A stretch of DNA of 64,000 bases, from positions 48,062-112,061 of the forward strand of contig NZ_SSOB01000027.1 of assembly GCF_004801405.1 (NCBI RefSeq). Direction: 5' to 3'. Shown one piece after another: positions 52,109 through 61,024 of the stretch. The notes under the pieces are model-generated. The model was not told the origin of the DNA. It was given only the letters and a program-made list of their open reading frames with translations, and searched no databases. Numbering within the stretch: the stretch's first letter is position 1; each line of letters opens with the position of its first letter. Both the position numbers and the translations under genes were made by a program. The DNA is from Cohnella fermenti (GTDB taxonomy: Bacteria > Bacillota > Bacilli > Paenibacillales > Paenibacillaceae).

Positions 52109-53239
52109 CTACCCGTCAACGCCGGAAGCGTAAGGCCTCTCCTGAGCGAGGAAGCCGGGCAGAACGGTTGTGTCGGCATAACTGCTGTGGAAAATAGAAG
52201 TGAGAGCAGGAGACAGAGGAGGGATCAGCCACGACCATCTTCCGGTCACCTCACGCCCCGCTTTCTCTTCGTTGCGCTCGAACATTCGGAATTGCTGCGC
52301 CGCCGTATGATGGTCGACGATGCTCACTCCCGCTTCGCGGAACGAATGGAGCACGGCCACGTTCAGCTCGACGAGCGCCCGGTCCTTCCACAGCGTCGAA
52401 TTGCTGCTCATATCCAGGCCAAGCTGCCGGGCGACGAGCGGAATCAGGTTGTAGCGGGATTCGTCGGCGAGATTGCGCGCCCCGATCTCGGTCTCCATGT
52501 ACCAGCCGTTGAACGGCGCCGCCGGATAGCGGATGCCCCCGATCTCGAGCGCCATGTCCGAGATGATCGGCACCGCATACCACTTCGCCGGGAAGGAGCC
52601 GAACAGATCGGCCGACGGATGGGACAGAGGCACTTCGAGCACGAGCTCGGGCGGAATGCGGAACCAGCGGGGCGAACCTCCGTTCACCTGAATGACGAGC
52701 GGCAACACGTCGAACGGTGTGCCTTCTCCCCGCCAGCCCAGCGCCAGGCACACCTTCGTGAAGGCTAGCGAAGCCGGGTCCCCGGCAATGCCGTCCTCCG
52801 TCTCGTAGCCGGCATAGCGGATCAACTGGTGGTTCCAGATGCGCACCGGGTCGGGCTCGCCGGGAAGAGCCGGCTTGAAGATCGTAATGGACGGACGGAT
52901 CTCGCCTCCGTTGGTGGCGAATTCCAAGTGCCGCAGCAGCGCCTTGAACACCTGCTCCTCCGTCTCGCAGCCCCGCTCGTCGAACACGCGCATCCGATTC
53001 CAGAACAATCTGCCGATGCAGCGATTCGCGTTTCTCCATGCCATTTTGGCCCCGTGAATCAGCTCTTCGGACGTGTGGTCGTAACGGCCTCGTTCGTCGA
53101 GCTCCCGGCCTACTTCTTCTACTCGAGCCGCAATCTCGGAAGCCTGTTGGCCCAGCTCCCCGCGGCTGCCGCGGACGAAGTTCTCCGCTTCCGAGTGCAG
53201 CGCTCCCGAGAAGGGGCATCTGCTTCCGATATGCTGCAT
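52109..53239 (-). CDS. nos: Bacterial nitric oxide synthase oxygenase
   Basis: A 376-residue haem protein that makes NO and citrulline from arginine. The haem-ligating Cys is in AWRNANRCIGRLFW; the substrate Glu region is FNGWYMETEIGARNLAD; the C-terminal RWSWLIPPLSPALTSIFH matches the tetrahydrobiopterin/dimer region. Like Bacillus NOS it lacks a reductase domain. A promoter (TTGTTT, 16 bases, TATTCT; minus strand 53357 to 53330) lies upstream. In Bacilli NOS-derived NO protects against oxidants and antibiotics. Its presence beside a denitrification gene set gives this organism two sources of NO. Confidence 0.95.
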   Translation of the reverse strand: MQHIGSRCPFSGALHSEAENFVRGSRGELGQQASEIAARVEEVGRELDERGRYDHTSEELIHGAKMAWRNANRCIGRLFWNRMRVFDERGCETEEQVFKALLRHLEFATNGGEIRPSITIFKPALPGEPDPVRIWNHQLIRYAGYETEDGIAGDPASLAFTKVCLALGWRGEGTPFDVLPLVIQVNGGSPRWFRIPPELVLEVPLSHPSADLFGSFPAKWYAVPIISDMALEIGGIRYPAAPFNGWYMETEIGARNLADESRYNLIPLVARQLGLDMSSNSTLWKDRALVELNVAVLHSFREAGVSIVDHHTAAQQFRMFERNEEKAGREVTGRWSWLIPPLSPALTSIFHSSYADTTVLPGFLAQERPYASGVDG

Positions 53240-53372
53240 CTTGTTGTGCCTGCCTTTCCGCGACGGGCCTGCGGCTGACGTCCTTCGATGTATGAATTAA
53301 CAGTACCACAGGCGCCATCCTTGGGCAAAAGAATATCCTGTGACGACAACGAAACAAATGTTCCCGTCCCTA

Positions 53373-53401
53373 TTGCCAAAACCATCCTGATCTGCTAATC
53401 T
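53373..53401 (+). promoter_or_regulatory. Promoter of the HRDC gene
   Basis: TTGCCA (53373-53378), 17 bases, TGcTAATCT extended -10 (53396-53401); start near 53408. Confidence 0.6.
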
Positions 53402-53419
53402 GGTACTACAAGGTTCGAG

Positions 53420-53472
53420 TCGTCGTGATGAGGAAGCACCTCACCGCCAAGTGCGGAGGGGTGCTTTCTTGT
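53420..53472 (+). promoter_or_regulatory. Possible transcription attenuator in the HRDC gene leader
   Basis: AAGCACCTCACCGC pairs imperfectly with GCGGAGGGGTGCTT, followed by TCTTGTC. An alternative stem TGAGG-aagca-CCTCA uses the same left arm, so the two are mutually exclusive. The hairpin lies between the promoter and the gene, 100 bases before its ATG. No known riboswitch class was recognised. Confidence 0.4.
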
Positions 53473-53567
53473 CGTTCGGGGACCGTGATCCTCCCGTTCG
53501 TCAGCCCTCGCCTCGGAAGCGTCGGACCTGACCATATCGCGCGAGAAGCGCCGGGGAGGAAGCAAGC

Positions 53568-54581
53568 ATGGAGATCGTATTTCTGAATCGTTTCGAGCGG
53601 GCGCTTGGCAAGTCCGAAGTGGAGAGAGGCCAAGTGTTCATCGGCGAATACCAAGGCATCTGGAGCGTCGGATGGCATTCGATTCCGGACCAGGGGGAAG
53701 ACGGCCGAATGACCTGGTACGAAGGGACGAGCTGGGAGGAATTGCTCGCCTCGTTCCGCTATGGGGTCGCAGGGCAGATGAAGCTGGGCTTCCGCCCGCT
53801 GCTGGACGGCATGCTGGAGGACTCTCCGTTCTGGGAGCGGCGCCAGCAATTCGCGTCCGTGCTTCAATGCTATGCCGACCGGCTCGGAACGGAGGAGCTG
53901 ATCGCTCCGCTTCGCCAGTGGCGCAGGGCGAAGGCGGCGGAGGAGAAGCGCTCCGCATACTTGGTCGCGACGAATCGCGAGCTGCGGCTGATCGCCGTCT
54001 TCGTGCCAAGAACGCTTGAAGAGCTCGAGCAGCTTCCCGGCTTCGGCAAGCTGAAGGTGGAGAAGTACGGGCCCGAGCTGCTCGAGCAAGCGGCGGCCAT
54101 GCCAAGAGACCACTCCTTCCCGCTCCAATGGGTGGAGGAGGCCGTGACGGAAGATCAGCTCGCCGCGTGGCTGTTCCTTCAGAAGGAGGAGAAGTACGGG
54201 AAGGACATATCGCTTGTGCAGGAGAAGAAGAAGCTGCTGACCGGCATTCGCCAAGGCAGCTCGATCGCCGAGCTGGAGAAGGAGCTGGGCATTCCGCGCC
54301 GAATGCTCGTGGAGAGAATCGATCGGTTGGACGAGGAAGGGTACGACGTGCTGCCGCTCGTTGCCCGCGAGCTGGCCGAGGTTGCGGCCGAGGAGATCGA
54401 CCAGGTCGAGACCGCGATGCAGGAGCTCGGAGATCGTTATCTGAAGCCGATATACCAGCGTTTGTACGCTGCGGACGGGGCCCCCTCCGGAGCGGCCGGG
54501 CAGGCGGAGCGCCAGTATGAGAAGCTGCGGATGATTCGCATCCGCTTCCGCCGCAGCGGAGCGAAGTCCGCCGTCTCGTAA
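53568..54581 (+). CDS. HRDC-domain protein
   Basis: A 337-residue protein. Residues about 100-175 form an HRDC domain (LIAPLRQWRRAKAAEEKRSAYLVATNRELRLIA and LPGFGKLKVEKYGPELLEQ), as found at the C-terminus of RecQ helicases and RNase D. A putative winged helix follows near 233-262 (SIAELEKELGIPRRMLVERI). No helicase or nuclease motif is present. Possibly a nucleic-acid-binding accessory factor; the function is not known. It has its own promoter with a structured leader. GGAGG precedes the ATG. Confidence 0.75.
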   Translation: MEIVFLNRFERALGKSEVERGQVFIGEYQGIWSVGWHSIPDQGEDGRMTWYEGTSWEELLASFRYGVAGQMKLGFRPLLDGMLEDSPFWERRQQFASVLQCYADRLGTEELIAPLRQWRRAKAAEEKRSAYLVATNRELRLIAVFVPRTLEELEQLPGFGKLKVEKYGPELLEQAAAMPRDHSFPLQWVEEAVTEDQLAAWLFLQKEEKYGKDISLVQEKKKLLTGIRQGSSIAELEKELGIPRRMLVERIDRLDEEGYDVLPLVARELAEVAAEEIDQVETAMQELGDRYLKPIYQRLYAADGAPSGAAGQAERQYEKLRMIRIRFRRSGAKSAVS

Positions 54582-54586
54582 TGAAG

Positions 54587-54627
54587 AGCGCCCCTCGGAC
54601 GCCCTTCGCGGGCGCCTGAGGGGCGCT
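54587..54627. terminator. Bidirectional hairpin between convergent genes
   Basis: AGCGCCCCTC pairs with GAGGGGCGCT, with an inner CGCCC-ttcgc-GGGCG stem, between the HRDC gene and corA. Confidence 0.75.
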
Positions 54628-54678
54628 AATGACACTGCATTCGGTCCGACCCGCGATCCGAATTCGCCGTTGCCAATA

Positions 54679-55614
54679 TCACAGCCAATCCTTCTTGCGG
54701 AAGACGTAGAACATGCCGAAGCCGAGCGCGGCCATAATGAACAGAAGAACGATGGACCCGTACCGGTCGTGCATGCCCGGAATGAAGTCGAAGTTCATCC
54801 CGTAGATGCCCGTAATGAAGGTGAGGGGCATGAAGATCGTCGTCAGCGCGGTGAACACCCGCATGATCTCGTTCGCCCGGTTCGCGACGCTCGACTGGTA
54901 AGCTTCTCGCAAGTTCGCCATGAGGTCGCGGTACGTCTCGAATGTTTCGGTAATCTTCACCGCGTTCTCGTGAATGTCGCCGAAGTACTTCTGCAACTGC
55001 ACGTCGAACAGCTTCAATTCCTTCTTGTTGAGCGCTCCGATCACGTCGCGCTGCGGACCGAGCACCTTCTTCAGCCACAGAATCTCGCTTCGCAGACCGA
55101 TGATCTCGGTGAGATGGGACTTCTTCGTGTGCATGAGGATGTCTTCCTCAAGGCTCTCGATTCTCGCTTCGATTCGGTCGCCGACGAGGAAGTAGTTGTC
55201 GACAACGCTGTCGACGAGGTGGTACAACAGCCGGTCGGCGCTGTCGACCTCCTGCTCCCACAGAATCGGCTTGATCGTTCGCAGCTCGTTGATCTTCTGG
55301 CGAGTGACCGTTATCAGATAATGGCGGCCGAGGAACATGTTGAGCGCCCTCAGGAAGATCTCCTCATCGTCGAATCGGATGCTGTTGATCACGATAAAAT
55401 AATGGCTTTCGTACACTTCAAGCTTCGGGCGCTGCTCCTCTTCGGTTAAGCAGTCCTCCACGGCGAGATCGTGAATGCCGAACAGAGGCTGGAGCGAGAG
55501 CAGTTCTTCGACATCGGCGTCGATCCAGTAAAATCCTTGCTCCGGCGGAAGCAGTGTCGTCGTAATGTCTTCGATCGGCGTGAAGACGCCTTTGTTAACC
55601 AGCCGAATCTTCAT
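54679..55614 (-). CDS. corA: CorA-family Mg2+/Co2+ channel
   Basis: A 311-residue CorA protein: an N-terminal cytoplasmic domain, long helices (HTKKSHLTEIIGLRSEILWLKKVLG), and two C-terminal membrane helices with the selectivity motif GMN (FITGIYGMNFDFIPG). ATG 55614 has AAGGAG about 10 bases upstream; an in-frame start at 55635 has none. Divergent from the metA operon. Nearby gap carries no M-box that I could see. Confidence 0.92.
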   Translation of the reverse strand: MKIRLVNKGVFTPIEDITTTLLPPEQGFYWIDADVEELLSLQPLFGIHDLAVEDCLTEEEQRPKLEVYESHYFIVINSIRFDDEEIFLRALNMFLGRHYLITVTRQKINELRTIKPILWEQEVDSADRLLYHLVDSVVDNYFLVGDRIEARIESLEEDILMHTKKSHLTEIIGLRSEILWLKKVLGPQRDVIGALNKKELKLFDVQLQKYFGDIHENAVKITETFETYRDLMANLREAYQSSVANRANEIMRVFTALTTIFMPLTFITGIYGMNFDFIPGMHDRYGSIVLLFIMAALGFGMFYVFRKKDWL

Positions 55615-55893
55615 ATGGAATCCGCTCCTTCGCATGATAAATCATGCAGGGCGTACGTCCGCTCGGCATTATCCCTCTATATAAGTCGGCGGAGAGCCGG
55701 CTTCATCCGAGCGCCAAACGGCAACTTGTCGTCCTGCTTCTATTCCCGTTAACGTGCAACTTCGCCCGGGATTATCCCCTTCCATGGCCGGCTCCCCCCT
55801 TTATCGTTCTCATTAAGCAATAAGCGCAATTCGTGATAAGTATAATCTTCTCCCGTGGCCCTTACAAGGACATTTTGCAGGGCATTCCGCTCC

Positions 55894-55923
55894 TTGACGG
55901 GGTCGGTCTTTATGGTTTACATT
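55894..55923 (+). promoter_or_regulatory. Promoter of the metA-metI-metC operon
   Basis: TTGACG (55894-55899), 18 bases, TACATT (55918-55923); start near 55930, 40 bases before the riboswitch. The rest of the gap 55615-55893 shows no gene. Confidence 0.55.
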
Positions 55924-55969
55924 AGAAGAAGTTTCGAATTCGGAATTCAACTGAATAAGATTTGCCATC

Positions 55970-56098
55970 CTTATCAAGAGCAGGCGGAGGGACTAGCCCG
56001 ATGAAGCCCGGCAACCGGCGTCGACATTCGACGCACGGTGCTAATTCTTGCGGTGCGCGACGAATGGGTCGCGTTGCTGACAGATGAGAGAGGCGCGT
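55970..56098 (+). ncRNA. SAM-I (S-box) riboswitch
   Basis: The conserved S-box elements appear in order: CTTATCAAGAGCAGGCGGAGGGACT, GCCCGATGAAGCCCGGCAACC, CGGTGCTAATTCTTGC and a closing GACAGATGAGAGAGG. The closing GATGAGAG can pair with CTTCTCATC in the following terminator, giving the usual antiterminator switch: SAM bound means termination, low SAM means read-through. Confidence 0.96.
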
Positions 56099-56113
56099 AC
56101 GTTTACTTGTTGC

Positions 56114-56140
56114 GGCCCTTCTCATCGGAAGGGTCTTTTT
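56114..56140 (+). terminator. Riboswitch-controlled terminator
   Basis: CCCTTC-tcatc-GGAAGGG followed by TCTTTTTG; the loop side carries the antiterminator partner of the S-box. Confidence 0.92.
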
Positions 56141-56170
56141 GCATGATACAGAAGGAAAGGGGTTATCGTC

Positions 56171-57088
56171 ATGCCGATTAAAGTGCCGGATTCGTTGCCG
56201 GCCAGAGAGATTCTGGCGGAAGAGAACATCTTCGTGATGGATGAGAGCGTCGCTTATCGACAGGATATTCGACCGCTTCGCATTGCGATCCTGAATCTGA
56301 TGCCGACGAAGGAGACGACGGAGACGCAGTTGCTGCGACTGATCGGGAATACGCCGCTTCAAGTGGAGGCGGTGCTTCTCCATCCGAAGACGCACACGTC
56401 CAAGAACACGTCTGCCGAGCATCTTGAGACGTTCTACAAGACATTCGACGAGATCGCCCATCAGCGGTTCGACGGGATGATCATTACGGGGGCGCCTGTA
56501 GAGCAATTCCCGTTCGAAGAAGTGACGTATTGGGAAGAGCTGAAGACGATCATGGACTGGAGCAAGAAGAACGTCACCTCCACGTTCCATATTTGTTGGG
56601 GCGCGCAGGCAGGCCTGTTCCATCACTACGGGGTGCCGAAGGTCGATCTGCCGAGCAAGCTGTTCGGCGTGTTCCCGCACACGATCGAGAAGCGGAACGT
56701 TCCGCTTCTGAGAGGCTTCGACGAACTGTTCTACGTTCCTCAATCCCGTCACACCGAATCCCGGCGCGAGGATATCGCCCGCGTGCCGGAGCTCGAGATT
56801 TTGTCCGAATCCGAAGAGGCCGGCGTCTATCTCGCGGCGACGAGGGACGGCCGCCAGATCTTCGTGACCGGCCATTCGGAATACGATCCGCTCACGCTCA
56901 AGTGGGAGTATGACAGGGATCGCGCCAAAGGACTCCGGATCGACGTTCCTCGGAATTATTTTCCGGGAAATGACCCGACGAAGCTGCCGCTGTCCAGTTG
57001 GAGAGCCCACGCGAATCTGCTGTTCTCCAATTGGCTGAACTACTACGTGTACCAGATGACTCCGTTCGATCTCGGCGCAGGCATCTGA
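56171..57088 (+). CDS. metA: MetA, homoserine O-acetyltransferase
   Basis: A 305-residue acyltransferase that activates homoserine for methionine synthesis. The catalytic Cys is in FHICWGAQAGLFHHYG, with the His/Glu partners in FVTGHSEYDPLTL. In TGAPVEQFPFEEVTYW the residue after Pro-Val is Glu, the one linked with acetyl-CoA use in Bacillus MetA, where E. coli has Gly for succinyl-CoA. So despite the family name the donor is probably acetyl-CoA. Read-through from the S-box leader controls it. Confidence 0.94.
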   Translation: MPIKVPDSLPAREILAEENIFVMDESVAYRQDIRPLRIAILNLMPTKETTETQLLRLIGNTPLQVEAVLLHPKTHTSKNTSAEHLETFYKTFDEIAHQRFDGMIITGAPVEQFPFEEVTYWEELKTIMDWSKKNVTSTFHICWGAQAGLFHHYGVPKVDLPSKLFGVFPHTIEKRNVPLLRGFDELFYVPQSRHTESRREDIARVPELEILSESEEAGVYLAATRDGRQIFVTGHSEYDPLTLKWEYDRDRAKGLRIDVPRNYFPGNDPTKLPLSSWRAHANLLFSNWLNYYVYQMTPFDLGAGI

Positions 57089-57149
57089 AGTCAGTACGCA
57101 GACGAACCGTTTTGCCCCCCATTACCCCTTGTGCAGGAGGATTCGATTC

Positions 57150-58310
57150 ATGAACATTGAAAGCCGTCTCGCTCAAATCGGTTCGCAAGAGGACCCGCGC
57201 ACCGGCGCCGTCAACTATCCGATCTATCTCTCGACCGCATTCCGCCATCCCCGTCTCGGGCAGAGCACGGGTTTCGATTATTCGCGCACGAAGAGTCCGA
57301 CGAGGTCCGTCCTCGAGCAGGCCGCGGCAGAGCTTGAGAGTGGGGACGGCGGCTTCGCTTGCAGCTCGGGCATGGCCGCCCTCACGACGATCTTCGCGCT
57401 GTTCGGACAAGGCGATCATCTCATCGTCTCCCTGGACCTGTACGGCGGCACGTACCGGCTGCTGGAGCAGATTCTGTCGCGCTTCGGCATTACCGCTTCC
57501 TATGCGGACACGAACGACATCGAAGCGATGGAGAAGCTGTGTACGCCGGGAACGAAGGCCGTGCTGATCGAGACGCCGACGAATCCGCTTATGATGATTA
57601 CGGATCTCGAGAAGGTGTCGTCCTGGGCCAAGTCGAAGGGGTACTTGACTATCGTGGACAACACGCTGCTGACGCCGTTCCTGCAGCGGCCGATCGAGCT
57701 GGGCGCCGATATCGTCATCCACAGCGCGACGAAGTACCTTGGCGGCCACAACGATGTTCTCGCCGGGCTGATCGTAACCAAGGGCGAGGAGCTGACCAAG
57801 CAGATGGCGTTCCTGCACAACTCGCTCGGGGCGGTACTCGGGGCGCAGGATTCGTTCATGCTGATGAGAGGGATGAAGACGCTGGCCCTTCGCATGGAGC
57901 GGCACGAGTACAACTCCGTCAAGATCGCGGAATGGCTCAAGGGGCATCCGGCGATCGAGGAAGTGTATCACCCGGGGCTACCGCATCATCCGGGCTATGA
58001 GCTGCAGAAGAAGCAATCGTCGGGCAACACCGGGATTTTCTCCTTCCGTATGAAGGATGCCCGTACCGTCGAGCCGATTCTTCGCCATCTGAAGCTGATC
58101 GCCTTCGCGGAGAGCCTTGGCGGGGTCGAGTCTCTGCTCACCTATCCGGCGATTCAGACGCATGCGGACATTCCGGAGGACATTCGCAAGAAGGTCGGCG
58201 TCGACGACCGGCTGCTGCGCTTCTCCGTCGGCATCGAGCATGTCGAAGATTTGATAACGGATCTGGGCGGGGCGATTGACGCGGCGCTGCAAGAGATTGA
58301 GGGGGTATAA
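57150..58310 (+). CDS. metI: MetI, cystathionine gamma-synthase/O-acetylhomoserine thiolyase
   Basis: A 386-residue PLP enzyme of the Cys/Met family. The PLP lysine is in IHSATKYLGGHNDVLAG, with SGMAALTTIF and YGGTYRLLEQ for cofactor binding and ETPTNPLM upstream. ATG 57150 with AGGAGG 9 bases upstream is chosen over an earlier start. Gene order metA-metI-metC and the S-box support O-acetylhomoserine as substrate, giving cystathionine (or homocysteine with sulfide). Only 5 bases separate it from the next gene. Confidence 0.92.
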   Translation: MNIESRLAQIGSQEDPRTGAVNYPIYLSTAFRHPRLGQSTGFDYSRTKSPTRSVLEQAAAELESGDGGFACSSGMAALTTIFALFGQGDHLIVSLDLYGGTYRLLEQILSRFGITASYADTNDIEAMEKLCTPGTKAVLIETPTNPLMMITDLEKVSSWAKSKGYLTIVDNTLLTPFLQRPIELGADIVIHSATKYLGGHNDVLAGLIVTKGEELTKQMAFLHNSLGAVLGAQDSFMLMRGMKTLALRMERHEYNSVKIAEWLKGHPAIEEVYHPGLPHHPGYELQKKQSSGNTGIFSFRMKDARTVEPILRHLKLIAFAESLGGVESLLTYPAIQTHADIPEDIRKKVGVDDRLLRFSVGIEHVEDLITDLGGAIDAALQEIEGV

Positions 58311-58315
58311 CGAAC

Positions 58316-59467
58316 ATGACGCAATCCGACAAGCAGTTCTCGACGAAGCTCATTCACTTCGGCAAGGAGATCGACAAGGAGACCGGAGCCTCAAGCGTGC
58401 CGATCTTCCAAGCGTCGACCTTCCATCACTTCGACCTGGAGAACCCTCCGGTTCACGACTACAGCCGCTCGGGCAACCCGACGCGGGAAGCGCTTGAGGA
58501 ATACATCGCTCTTCTGGAGGGCGGGTCCAGGGGCTTCGCGTTCGCTTCGGGGATGGCGGCGATCTCGACGGCATTCCTGCTGCTGTCGGCGGGAGATCAC
58601 GTCATCGTAACGGAAGACGTGTACGGCGGCACGTATCGGCTGCTGACGACGGTGCTGAACCGACTGAACATCGATTCCACCTTCGTGGACATGACCGACT
58701 TCGAGCAGGTCAAGCAGGCGCTTAAGGAGAACACGAAGGCGGTGTTCATGGAGACCCCGTCCAACCCGACGCTGAAAATCACGGATATCGCAGAGATAGC
58801 GGCCTGGGCGAAGGAACGGGGACTGCTGACGATGCTGGACAATACGTTTATGACTCCGTATCACCAGCGTCCGATCGAGCTTGGCGTCGATATCGTCATC
58901 CATAGCGCGACCAAGTTCCTCGGCGGCCACAGCGACGTGCTCGCCGGCCTGGTCGTCACGGCGGACGAGTCGCTCGGCCGCCGGGTGAAGCAACTGCAGA
59001 ACGGCCTGGGAGCCGTGCTCAGCGCGCAGGAGAGCTGGCTGCTTATGCGCGGCATGAAGACGCTGAAGGTTCGCATGGAAGCCAGCGAGCAGAGCGCGAT
59101 CAAGCTTGCGCAATGGCTTCAGGCGCATCCCGGCGTGGAGAAGGTATACTATCCGGGGCTTGCGGATCATCCGCGCGGCGACGTTCACGCGAAGCAGTCG
59201 AAGGGCTTCGGCGCGGTTGTCTCCTTCGACGTCGGAAGCGGGGAGCGGGCGCGGCGCATGCTGGGCCGGGTGAAGCTGCCGCTCGTGGCCGTCAGCCTCG
59301 GCGCCGTCGAGAGCATCCTGAGCTATCCGGCGATGATGTCCCACGCGGCGATGCCTCGCGACGTTCGCCTCGCGAGAGGAATCACCGACGGGCTCGTCCG
59401 CTATTCGGTCGGACTTGAGGACGCGGACGATCTGATTCGCGATTTGGAGCAGGCGCTCGACTTGTAG
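58316..59467 (+). CDS. metC: MetC, cystathionine beta-lyase
   Basis: A 383-residue PLP enzyme, paralogous to the preceding gene. The lysine is in IHSATKFLGGHSDVLAG; GYGGTYR-type and ETPSNPTLKI motifs are present. It follows MetI as in B. subtilis metIC, where it cleaves cystathionine to homocysteine. The two paralogues cannot be told apart by motif alone, so assignment rests on order and on the closer YSRSGNPTREALEEYIA type of N-terminus. Confidence 0.88.
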   Translation: MTQSDKQFSTKLIHFGKEIDKETGASSVPIFQASTFHHFDLENPPVHDYSRSGNPTREALEEYIALLEGGSRGFAFASGMAAISTAFLLLSAGDHVIVTEDVYGGTYRLLTTVLNRLNIDSTFVDMTDFEQVKQALKENTKAVFMETPSNPTLKITDIAEIAAWAKERGLLTMLDNTFMTPYHQRPIELGVDIVIHSATKFLGGHSDVLAGLVVTADESLGRRVKQLQNGLGAVLSAQESWLLMRGMKTLKVRMEASEQSAIKLAQWLQAHPGVEKVYYPGLADHPRGDVHAKQSKGFGAVVSFDVGSGERARRMLGRVKLPLVAVSLGAVESILSYPAMMSHAAMPRDVRLARGITDGLVRYSVGLEDADDLIRDLEQALDL

Positions 59468-59513
59468 AGAAGCACAAATTGTCAAGATATTCTATTCAGG
59501 GCTCTTTCATTCA

Positions 59514-59522
59514 TGTTACAAT
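59514..59522 (+). promoter_or_regulatory. Extended -10 promoter of the EAL gene
   Basis: TGTTACAAT, 40 bases before the GTG start; weak -35. Confidence 0.45.
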
Positions 59523-59561
59523 TACGATGCGGTTACAAGAAGACAGGGTGGCTGATCTGTT

Positions 59562-60932
59562 GTGAATGTACAGAATATCTTGAATCGACTTCTTATCGGT
59601 GCCAAACTGCTTATGACCGACCGTTCGCTGCGCATATTCCCGCCTGACTTCACGATTCGCAAGCCGGTGCAGGCGATGCTGGACAAGCACTTGAAGCGCG
59701 GCGATTGCTGTTATCTCGCTTTATTCCGCTGGGACAGTCCGGAAGCCTATCTGTCCCGCTTGAAGGAGCTTCAGCCGACTCTTCGGCTGGAGACCAGACA
59801 TAGCTTAACCTCCCTGGTTCGGGAGCGCTGGGACGATTCCGAGGTGATCGGAATCGACCAGTTCGGACCGCTTGACTTCGTTATGCTGATCAACGGGGAG
59901 AAGCCGTCCGCTGCCGAGTTCGTGCCTTCCTCGCTGCTTCGCCGGCTGGAATCGCTCCGGGAAGCCGTCGAGCGCGAGGCCGGCTCCGCCAAGGAGCATC
60001 GGGGCCGCATTCAACTTGTCGGCAATTGCGTTCCGCTGTCCGCCTCCTATCAGGAAGGAATGGACGGCGAGGATCTTCTCCGCGAATCGTATCGCTTCGC
60101 CCAAGCCCTCTCGACCGAACAGCTCTCGTCCCAGGTGCTGGCCGCCCGGCGACAGCTTGAGCAGATTCTGGAAGATTGCGATATCTCCGTGCTCGCCCAA
60201 CCGATCATGAACCTGAAGAACGGGGATGTGTTCGGCTGGGAGATTCTGACCCGAGGGCCGGCCGGGAGCATCTTCCATCGCCCCGACGAGCTGTTCAAGT
60301 TCGCCAGCCAGACGAAGCAGCTCAGCCGCCTCGAATTCATGGTTGTGAAGTTCGCGCTCGAAGAGGTGTCGATCCGCCGGATTCGGGAGCCGGTGTTCCT
60401 GAATGTGACGGCCGTGACGCTTAACCACCCGCTTTTCCTATCGCATGTCCTCGAATGCCTCGGCCGCCATCCGGGCCTCGCGCCGGACCAGATTATCTTC
60501 GAGATTACCGAGCGGCACGAGGTGGAAGACTTCGAGTCGATGCTCCAAGTGTTGAACGAATTCCGCGGTCACGGCTTCCGCTTCGCCGTCGACGATATGG
60601 GGGCGGGCTATTCCAGCCTGCAATGGATCGGCGAGATGGCGCCGGAGCTGATCAAGATCGACCGATCGGTCATTCAGTTCGTCGATCGCATGTCGGTCAA
60701 GGAGAGTCTGCTTAAGGCGATCGTGACGGCTGCCGTGGAGATGAGCTGCGAGGTTGTGGCCGAAGGCGTCGAACGCGAGGAAGAAGCGGACGTGCTGTTC
60801 CGGCTTAACGTCGGGATGGGGCAAGGCTATTACTTCGCAAGGCCGAACGTGCTGCTGCACGAGCATGAGCGGCACGTATTCCAGGAGACGAAGGAACGAA
60901 TTCAGTACCGCCGCGATCAAGTCGCCTCTTGA
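59562..60932 (+). CDS. EAL-domain cyclic di-GMP phosphodiesterase (YkuI-like N-terminus unassigned)
   Basis: A 456-residue cytoplasmic protein. Residues 1-200 are an unassigned domain (DCCYLALFRWDSPEAYLSRL, possibly a divergent GGDEF-like fold). Residues 205-440 are an EAL domain: the signature is GWEILTRG in place of EALLR, but the metal and catalytic residues are kept (Glu, Arg, NVTAVTLNHP, FEITER, AVDDMGAGYSSL, IKIDRSVI, EGVEREEEADVL, GQGYYFARP), so it is probably an active c-di-GMP phosphodiesterase. GTG start with AGGGTGG upstream. It is monocistronic; its stop codon lies inside the terminator hairpin. Confidence 0.85.
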   Translation: MNVQNILNRLLIGAKLLMTDRSLRIFPPDFTIRKPVQAMLDKHLKRGDCCYLALFRWDSPEAYLSRLKELQPTLRLETRHSLTSLVRERWDDSEVIGIDQFGPLDFVMLINGEKPSAAEFVPSSLLRRLESLREAVEREAGSAKEHRGRIQLVGNCVPLSASYQEGMDGEDLLRESYRFAQALSTEQLSSQVLAARRQLEQILEDCDISVLAQPIMNLKNGDVFGWEILTRGPAGSIFHRPDELFKFASQTKQLSRLEFMVVKFALEEVSIRRIREPVFLNVTAVTLNHPLFLSHVLECLGRHPGLAPDQIIFEITERHEVEDFESMLQVLNEFRGHGFRFAVDDMGAGYSSLQWIGEMAPELIKIDRSVIQFVDRMSVKESLLKAIVTAAVEMSCEVVAEGVEREEEADVLFRLNVGMGQGYYFARPNVLLHEHERHVFQETKERIQYRRDQVAS

Positions 60933-60953
60933 GGTGACTGCGGCGGTCTTTTT
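60907..60953 (+). terminator. Terminator spanning the EAL gene stop codon
   Basis: ACCGCCGC pairs with GCGGCGGT, with an inner GTCGCCTC-tt-GAGGTGAC stem (TGA stop within), followed by CTTTTT. Confidence 0.9.
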
Positions 60954-61024
60954 ATGCTACGATAGGCTGTGACGGTTTATTCGCGAACGCAACAGACCAG
61001 CGGTTCAGGAGAGGAGCAAGGAAC

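Noticed and set aside
55615..55893. M-box Mg2+ riboswitch for corA
   Set aside because: I saw no M-box conserved segments on the minus strand upstream of corA.
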